Part shown: in pieces, positions 59,059-64,000 of the stretch
Layout: the number at the start of each line of letters is the position of its first letter
Position numbering within the stretch: position 1 is the stretch's first letter
Origin: Candidatus Paceibacterota bacterium
GTDB taxonomy: Bacteria > Verrucomicrobiota > Verrucomicrobiia > Limisphaerales > UBA8199
Direction: 5' to 3'
Assembly (NCBI GenBank): GCA_035452965.1
Contig: DAOTCE010000004.1
Span: 1 to 64,000, forward strand
DNA: 64,000 nt
Translations under genes and position numbers: made by a program
The notes under the pieces: model-generated
What the model was told of the DNA's origin: nothing
Seen by the model: only the letters and a program-made list of their open reading frames with translations
The model's database searches: none

Positions 59059-59322
59059 ATGGCACACAAGAAAGGTCAAGGCAGCATCCGCAACGGGCGC
59101 GACAGCATCAGCAAGCGGCTGGGCGTGAAGCGCTTCGGCGGTGAATCGGTCACCGCCGGCAGCATCCTGGTCCGCCAGCGCGGCACCAAATTTGTCGCGG
59201 GCCGCAACGTCGGCACCGGGCGCGATTGGACGCTCTTCGCGCTGGTGGATGGCAAAGTTGCTTTCGACAAGAACAGCCGCCGCATCAACGTGCTGGCGGA
59301 GGCCGCCCCCACGAGCGGTTAG
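59059..59322 (+). CDS. rpmA: 50S ribosomal protein L27
   Basis: 87 residues. The N-terminus MAHKKGQGSIRNGRDSISK is the mature family start, so no N-terminal cleavage extension is present. Core GVKRFGGESVTAGSILVRQRG and GRNVGTGRDWTLFAL. L27 reaches into the peptidyl-transferase centre. It follows rplU and precedes a strong terminator hairpin and obg, the classical order. Confidence 0.98.
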   Translation: MAHKKGQGSIRNGRDSISKRLGVKRFGGESVTAGSILVRQRGTKFVAGRNVGTGRDWTLFALVDGKVAFDKNSRRINVLAEAAPTSG

Positions 59323-59343
59323 GCGGCGCCGGGAATCCTCTGC

Positions 59344-59369
59344 GGCGAGGCTCCGGCCTCGCCTTTTTT
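59344..59369 (+). terminator. Intrinsic terminator between rpmA and obg, ending at the obg start codon
   Basis: GGCGAGGC (59344-59351), loop tccg, GCCTCGCC (59356-59363), then TTTTTT (59364-59369). This is an 8-bp G+C-rich perfect stem with a U6 tract. The next base, 59370, is the first base of the obg GTG. Any ribosome-binding site of obg would lie in the stem. Confidence 0.85.
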
Positions 59370-60530
59370 GTGTTCGTTGACGAAATCAAAATTTACGCCC
59401 GCGCCGGCCACGGCGGGAGAGGCTGCGTCGCCTTCCAGCGCGAGAAGTTTCGGCCCAAAGGCGGCCCCAGCGGCGGCAACGGCGGCCGAGGCGGCGACGT
59501 CATCCTCCTGGCCGACCACGACCTGAATAATCTCATCGCCCAGTATTATCAGCCGCGCCTGATCGCCCAGAAAGGTGAGTTCGGCCTCGGCAAGGGCATG
59601 GATGGCCACGCCGGCAAGGACCTCGTCGTCAAAGTCCCCTGCGGCACGCTGGTGTGGAAGCTGGACTCCGGCGCCGGCTCCGAGGCTTCGAGGGTTTCCG
59701 CGCAAGAGGATTTCCAGAGCCAATCCCGCCGGCGGCAAACGATTCGGCCTCTCAACAGGGAAGAGAGTTGGGCGGAAGGGAATCAGGACATGCCGGCAAG
59801 CAGCACCACCGTCTTCCCCGCGGCTTCCGGGGCCCGCTCGCGCGGCGAACTGGTCATTGACCTCACCGAACACGGGCAACGCTTCGTCCTGTGCCGGGGT
59901 GGGCGGGGCGGCCTGGGCAACCGCAATTTCGCGACCGCCACACGCCAAACCCCGCGCTTCGCCCAACCTGGCGAACCGGGCGAGGAAGGCAATTACCTCC
60001 TGGAACTGCGCATCATGGCGGAGGTTGGCCTGGTGGGATACCCCAACGCCGGCAAATCCACCCTGTTGACGGCCATCTCCCACGCCCGGCCCAAGATCGC
60101 CCCCTATCCCTTCACCACACTCCACCCCCAGCTCGGGATTGTGGAATATCCCGACTTCCACCGCTTGACCGTGTGCGATGTGCCGGGGCTGATTGAAGGG
60201 GCGCATCGGAACGTCGGCCTCGGGCACGAGTTTCTGCGCCACATCGAGCGCTGCAAAGTGCTGGTGCTGCTGCTCGACATGGCCGGCACGGATGGCCGCA
60301 CCCCATGGGATGATTTCAAAGACCTGTTGCGCGAGCTGGAGCTCTACGACCCTGCCCTGGTGGAAAGGCCCCGCCTGGTGGTTGCCAACAAGATGGACGA
60401 GCCGGCGGCAGAGGCGAACTTGAAGAAGTTCAAACGTCGCATCCGCCAGGCCCCGATTCTGCCCATCGCCGCCGCCTTCGACCAGGGCATTGACAAGTTC
60501 AAGCAAGTCATCCGCGACGCCGTAAAGTAG
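59370..60530 (+). CDS. obg: GTPase Obg (CgtA)
   Basis: 386 residues. The start is GTG 59370 because the protein then begins MFVDEIKIYARAGHGGRGCV, the universal Obg N-terminus; the open frame upstream runs through rpmA. Gly-rich Obg fold (1-160), then the G domain: GYPNAGKSTL (P-loop), PFTTL (G2), DVPGLIEGA (G3), NKMD (G4) and a late SAA-like PIAAA (G5). An unusual low-complexity insertion of about 55 residues lies in the Obg fold (residues about 101-157). It works in ribosome assembly and growth control. No conventional ribosome-binding site precedes it outside the terminator stem. Confidence 0.94.
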   Translation: MFVDEIKIYARAGHGGRGCVAFQREKFRPKGGPSGGNGGRGGDVILLADHDLNNLIAQYYQPRLIAQKGEFGLGKGMDGHAGKDLVVKVPCGTLVWKLDSGAGSEASRVSAQEDFQSQSRRRQTIRPLNREESWAEGNQDMPASSTTVFPAASGARSRGELVIDLTEHGQRFVLCRGGRGGLGNRNFATATRQTPRFAQPGEPGEEGNYLLELRIMAEVGLVGYPNAGKSTLLTAISHARPKIAPYPFTTLHPQLGIVEYPDFHRLTVCDVPGLIEGAHRNVGLGHEFLRHIERCKVLVLLLDMAGTDGRTPWDDFKDLLRELELYDPALVERPRLVVANKMDEPAAEANLKKFKRRIRQAPILPIAAAFDQGIDKFKQVIRDAVK

Positions 60531-60607
60531 CTTGGCGCGTCCCGCTGGTCCCCGGGTCCGCGCTTTTCCCTTTGTCCTGGGAGCTCACTTACGGGTATAA
60601 CTCCGCC

Positions 60608-61717
60608 ATGCTAAAGGCAGGCATCATTGGTCTTCCGAACGTAGGGAAATCCACGCTCTTCAACGCCGTCACCCGCTCCCACAAGGCGCCCGCGGAGAAT
60701 TACCCCTTCTGTACCATCGAGCCCAACCTGGGGGTCGTCAGTGTGCCGGACCCGCGCCTCCCCCAGCTCGCGAGGGTCACCAAGGTCAACACCCGGATTC
60801 CTACGGCCTTCGAGTTCGTGGACATCGCCGGCCTGGTCAAAGGCGCTTCGCACGGCGAGGGCCTCGGCAACAAGTTTCTCAGCCACATCCGGGAAGTGGA
60901 CGCGCTCATCCAGGTTGTGCGCTGTTTCGAGGACCCCGATATCGTCCACGTCACCGGCGACATTGCCCCTGTGCGGGACATTGAGATCGTGACCACCGAG
61001 CTGGTTTTGGCCGACCTGGAGACCATCCGGAAGCGTCTGGAGAAGATCTCGCGCGACGTCAAACGCGGAGAAAAGCACGCCGTCCTCGAGGCACAGTTGC
61101 TCGAGAAGCTTGGCGCACACCTCAATACCGGCAAACCCGCCAACACCCTCGGCCTGCCGCTCGCCCCGGAGGAGAAGATTATAGTTCGCGGCTTCTTCCT
61201 GCTCACCGACAAGCCCACCATTTTCGTCGCCAACGTGAAGGAAGGCGACCTGGCTGCCGCGGACCGACACCCACAGGTGACCAAAGTCCGCGATTATGCC
61301 CGCACCCATCACGCCTGCGACACGGTCGTGGTCAGCGCCCAACTGGAGAGCGACGTGGCCGACCTCTCTCCCGAGGAAGCAGGTGAATACCTGAAGGAAC
61401 TCGGCGTGCAGGAATCCGGCATCGCCGCCTTGATTCGCAGCACCTACCAACTCCTCGGTCTGCGCACCTTCTTTACCTTCAACGACAAGGAAGTTCGCGC
61501 CTGGACGATTCCTTCAGGTGCGACCGCCGTCAAGGCCGCCGGCACCGTGCACACTGATTTCGAGCGCGGCTTCATCAAAGCTGAGACCGTGCACTGGGCC
61601 GACCTCGTCAAAGAAGGTTCCGTGGGCCATGCCCGCGAGACCGGCCACTACCGTATCGAAGGACGCGATTACGTCGTCCGCGATGGCGACGTGCTGCTGT
61701 TCAAGTTTAGCGTGTGA
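60608..61717 (+). CDS. ychF: Ribosome-binding ATPase YchF
   Basis: 369 residues. It begins MLKAGIIGLPNVGKSTLFNA (P-loop), has the YPFCTIEPN switch, DIAGLVKGASHGEGLGN (G3) and the altered G4 region typical of ATP-binding YchF, then a TGS-like C-terminus (FNDKEVRAWTIPSGATA...HTDFERGFIKAE). The start at 60608 is the family start. It is 77 bp after obg on the same strand. A MITE-like inverted element begins at its stop codon. Confidence 0.96.
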   Translation: MLKAGIIGLPNVGKSTLFNAVTRSHKAPAENYPFCTIEPNLGVVSVPDPRLPQLARVTKVNTRIPTAFEFVDIAGLVKGASHGEGLGNKFLSHIREVDALIQVVRCFEDPDIVHVTGDIAPVRDIEIVTTELVLADLETIRKRLEKISRDVKRGEKHAVLEAQLLEKLGAHLNTGKPANTLGLPLAPEEKIIVRGFFLLTDKPTIFVANVKEGDLAAADRHPQVTKVRDYARTHHACDTVVVSAQLESDVADLSPEEAGEYLKELGVQESGIAALIRSTYQLLGLRTFFTFNDKEVRAWTIPSGATAVKAAGTVHTDFERGFIKAETVHWADLVKEGSVGHARETGHYRIEGRDYVVRDGDVLLFKFSV

Positions 61718-61838
61718 GAGCTTGTTTGAGAATTCGCCCGGTCAGGGGACCGGGCCTACAGGATCGCGCCTTTTCGCCGATTCACTGTAGGCCGGGTGTC
61801 CACGCCCGGCGTTAGACTGGCATTCTTAAACAGGCTCT
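61717..61838. mobile_element. MITE-like palindromic element downstream of ychF
   Basis: The outer ends AGAGCTTGTTTGAGAAT (61717-61733) and ATTCTTAAACAGGCTCT (61822-61838) are inverted repeats matching at 15 of 17 bases. Inner segments CCGGGCCTACAG and CTGTAGGCCGGG form a second inverted pair. The whole is 122 bp and non-coding. Its first base is the last base of the ychF stop codon. It could be a miniature transposable element or a REP-type repeat and may also end the ychF transcript. Confidence 0.6.
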
Positions 61839-61912
61839 GAGGGACTACTTAACCCTTGCAAGCCCGCTTGCCCCTGACAAGAACGGCCGATAGACTGCTC
61901 TTTGTGCAGGAT

Positions 61913-62818
61913 ATGAAGAGAATACTGATTCCATGCCTTCTCGCGGCGTCTCTGTCTCGTGCGTGGGCCCAACCGAATGTTGATTACACCCGCACGGAGG
62001 ACGTCATCTATGGACGCAAGTCCGGCACCGCGCTCACGCTCGACGTCTTCCAACCGCGCCCGGCCAACGGCGTCGGAATCATCCTCATGGTCAGCGGTGG
62101 ATGGTTTTCCGCGCACGAGTTCATTAACGCCGATTACTTCAAACCATTCCTGAAACGCGGCTACACCGTATTTGCCGTCGTGCACGGTTCGCAGCCAAAG
62201 TTCAACATCACCGAGATTGTGCCGGACATCCACCGGGCCGTGCGGTTCATTCGGCACAACGCGGCCAAATATGGCGTGGAGTCCAACCGCCTGGGCATCA
62301 CCGGCGGCAGCGCCGGCGGGCATCTTTCACTCACCATGGCCACCCAGGGCAACCCGGGCGACGCCCAGGCCAAAGATCCTGTGGACCGCGAGAGCAGCGC
62401 GGTGCAATGCGTGGCGTGTTTCTTCCCCCCGACGGACTTTCTGAACTACAGCCGCCCCGGCGAGGACGCGGTCGGCGTGGGGGTGCTGAAAGACTTCAAA
62501 GCCGCGTTTGGACCGCGCTCGGACACCGCGGAGGAGCGCCAAAAACTGGGCCGGGAGATTTCGCCCATCTACTTTGTCCACTCGAACACGCCACCCGTTC
62601 TGATCATCCACGGCGACGCGGATAAGCTGGTGCCGATTTGCCAGGCGGAGACGTTTGTCAAGCGCTGCAAGGAAGCAGGGGCAACCGCCAAACTGGTCGT
62701 GCGCGAAGGCAAGCTTCACGGCTGGCCGGATATGGGCAAGGACATGGAACTCTTCGCCGACTGGTTCGACGAGCATCTACGCGGCCTAAAACCCGCCGCC
62801 ACAGACGGATCCAGATAG
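61913..62818 (+). CDS. Exported alpha/beta-hydrolase (esterase-like, BD-FAE/S9 type)
   Basis: 301 residues with signal MKRILIPCLLAASLSRAWA. Alpha/beta fold: LTLDVFQPRPANGVGIILMVSGGWF (oxyanion region), the nucleophile motif ITGGSAGGHLSL with Ser in G-x-S-x-G (GGSAGG), VLIIHGDADKLVP (Asp) and LHGWPDMGKDM (His). These fit feruloyl- or acetylxylan-esterase-like enzymes. It lies alone between the MITE-like element and yebC, and has no clear ribosome-binding site except weak AGGA near ATG 61913. Confidence 0.85.
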   Translation: MKRILIPCLLAASLSRAWAQPNVDYTRTEDVIYGRKSGTALTLDVFQPRPANGVGIILMVSGGWFSAHEFINADYFKPFLKRGYTVFAVVHGSQPKFNITEIVPDIHRAVRFIRHNAAKYGVESNRLGITGGSAGGHLSLTMATQGNPGDAQAKDPVDRESSAVQCVACFFPPTDFLNYSRPGEDAVGVGVLKDFKAAFGPRSDTAEERQKLGREISPIYFVHSNTPPVLIIHGDADKLVPICQAETFVKRCKEAGATAKLVVREGKLHGWPDMGKDMELFADWFDEHLRGLKPAATDGSR

Positions 62819-62989
62819 GACTACAGCCCTGCAATGAGTCTGGAGGCCACAGCGTCAGGCATATACTCCTCGTGCCAAAATTGTAAATGACCTCAGCCCG
62901 GTCCAGGCCGAATACCAGTTCCTGACCCCTCCCCGGAGTTGACGCTCAGCCAGCGGGACCGCACATTATGCGGGTCGAACCTCCATGCT

Positions 62990-63712
62990 ATGGGCGCACA
63001 ATGGAAACAAGCCGGGCGCGAGGCCAACGCGCAGAAGAAAGGCCAGCTGACCGCCAAGCTGGTCCGCGAAATCATGGTCGCGGCCAAACTCGGCGGCCCT
63101 GACCCCGACCTCAACCCCCGCCTGGCCGCCGCCGTCGAGAAGGCGCGCAAAGCCTCCTGCTACCGCGACACCATCGAGCGCGCCATTAAGAAAGGCTCCG
63201 GCCAGACCGACGAGAAGGTTAACTACGAGCTGGTCACCTACGAGGGGTTCGCCCCCCACAAGGTGCCGGTTGTAGTCGAGTGCCTGACCGATAGCCGGAA
63301 TCGCACCGCGCCGGAAATCCGCAATATCTTCAGGGCGGGCTCGCTCGGCCAGCCGGGCAGCGTTGCGTTCTTCTTCAAACACCTCGGCGTCGTCGAAGCC
63401 ACCCACACCGACCCCAACCGCGACGCGGAAGCGGACGCCATCGAGGCTGGCGCACAGGAACTCGAACTCCTCGAACCCGAAGAGGTTCCCACTGGCCAGA
63501 AAGGCACGCGGTTCCTGACGGAAATCAAAGACCTCGATCACGTTTCCAAGGCGCTAAAGAACGCCGGCTGGACCATCCTCTCAGCCGAAATCCGCTACCT
63601 GGCCAAGAACTTCACCGAACTCAGCGATGCCGCCCGCAAGGAAGTCGCCGACTTCCTCAACACCCTCGACGACCACGACGACGTGCACCGGGTCTACGCG
63701 GCCATTCGGTGA
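62990..63712 (+). CDS. yebC: YebC/PmpR-family regulator (TACO1-like)
   Basis: 240 residues. It starts MGAQWKQAGREANAQKKGQL (the YebC start is often MGRxWKxxK), followed by LTAKLVREIMVAAKLGGPDP, ARKASCYRDTIERAIKKGSG, LVTYEGFAPHKVPVVVECLTD and DSRNRTAPEIRNIF. All three domains are present. YebC proteins bind DNA in some species and help translation of proline stretches in others. The start is set by homology. Confidence 0.9.
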   Translation: MGAQWKQAGREANAQKKGQLTAKLVREIMVAAKLGGPDPDLNPRLAAAVEKARKASCYRDTIERAIKKGSGQTDEKVNYELVTYEGFAPHKVPVVVECLTDSRNRTAPEIRNIFRAGSLGQPGSVAFFFKHLGVVEATHTDPNRDAEADAIEAGAQELELLEPEEVPTGQKGTRFLTEIKDLDHVSKALKNAGWTILSAEIRYLAKNFTELSDAARKEVADFLNTLDDHDDVHRVYAAIR

Positions 63713-64000
63713 CAAAATAGCCCCTGGCGCCACGTCACCGCGCCAAAGACCCAGCCGTTCGGTTTGGAATCGCCCGAATACGGCCTGCGGGCCACAAGGA
63801 ACCCACACCGTATCCTCACCGTATCCACACCGTATCCACACCGTAGGTTCACTGGCGTAAGCCATTGTGCCCATTATATTTACGTCAATTCACCCCCTGA
63901 TTCCACCACAAGCATTGTCATTGCAATGACTTATAACGGACCGATGTCGCAAACATAGAGCCAACCGTGCGTTTGTTGTGAACAGCCGGTGAATAACCGC
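63713..64000. other. 288-bp terminal non-coding region with 11-bp repeat array
   Basis: After yebC to the end of the window. It contains array C (63806-63849) and a conserved flank (gccattgtgccc, aattcacccc and caatgacttataacgg). No gene was seen. Confidence 0.6.
63806..63849 (+). repeat. 11-bp tandem repeat array, copy C (most regular)
   Basis: Units CACCGTATCCT, CACCGTATCCA, CACCGTATCCA and CACCGTAGGTT, four in a row with no gaps. Unit junctions give CGTATCCACA, of which TATCCACA matches the last 8 bases of a DnaA box. It shares right-flank segments with copy B and left-flank CACAAGGAACCC with copy A (CACAAGGGACCC). Confidence 0.88.

Overview
This window looks like a chromosomal segment of a Verrucomicrobiota bacterium, most plausibly of the soil or freshwater Limisphaerales/Pedosphaera type. 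The inference rests on gene content, not on a marker search. It is high in G+C and rich in secreted, often Tat-exported, sugar-related proteins. It has an ECF-type sigma factor next to a Ser/Thr kinase with a formylglycine-generating-enzyme-like domain, a hydrazine-synthase-alpha-like dihaem protein, LVIVD/RCC1 and Ig-like exoproteins, and short TCAACC-type repeats between and inside genes. I saw no rRNA, complete tRNA, CRISPR array, phage module or intact insertion sequence.

Layout. 1-2839 (minus) is a chaperone operon dnaK-groES-groEL, cut by the window edge. 3255-7385 (plus) holds two organophosphate:phosphate antiporter-type transporters and a secreted glycerophosphodiester phosphodiesterase, which together suggest scavenging of phosphorylated glycerol or sugars. 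7509-12764 is a five-gene carboxylic-acid cluster: isocitrate-dehydrogenase-like enzyme, HMG-CoA-lyase-like enzyme, CaiB/BaiF CoA-transferase, and large and small aconitase/isopropylmalate-isomerase subunits. Its substrate is unresolved. 12971-19971 carries the sigma factor, the kinase, a sialate-O-acetylesterase-like protein without the nucleophile motif, and an RCC1/LVIVD exoprotein. 20651-26953 holds small hypotheticals, a beta-helix protein, an aldo/keto reductase and the dihaem protein. 27185-31849 encodes a periplasmic PaoABC-like molybdenum hydroxylase. 31859-40222 mixes sugar-related enzymes: a TIM-barrel epimerase, a glycosidase-like protein, a rhamnulokinase, an EEP-family lipoprotein and a Gfo/Idh/MocA oxidoreductase. 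40298-43473 is a two-gene membrane system resembling MotA/MotB or ExbB/ExbD ion-driven motors. 43593-49487 has a glycosyltransferase, a flippase, an M20 peptidase, a rhodanese-like protein and sigma-54. 49826-55292 pairs a SurA-like peptidyl-prolyl isomerase with a giant exported protein one base downstream. 56226-63712 holds dacB and a housekeeping run rplU-rpmA-obg-ychF, then an esterase and yebC.

Intergenic DNA carries several repeat families. Three copies of a 44-bp array (4 x 11 bp, unit core CACCGTATCCA, reminiscent of a DnaA box) lie at 36089, 47087 and 63806. Two mutually inverted copies of a 21-22-bp perfect hairpin lie at 4594 and 20379. A MITE-like palindrome follows ychF, and short TCAACC-type repeats occur at 491, 25791 and 54251. 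The strongest leads are the motor-like pair, the 11-bp arrays, a terminator ending exactly at the obg start codon, the TGGCAC-box cluster upstream of dnaK, and the acid cluster.
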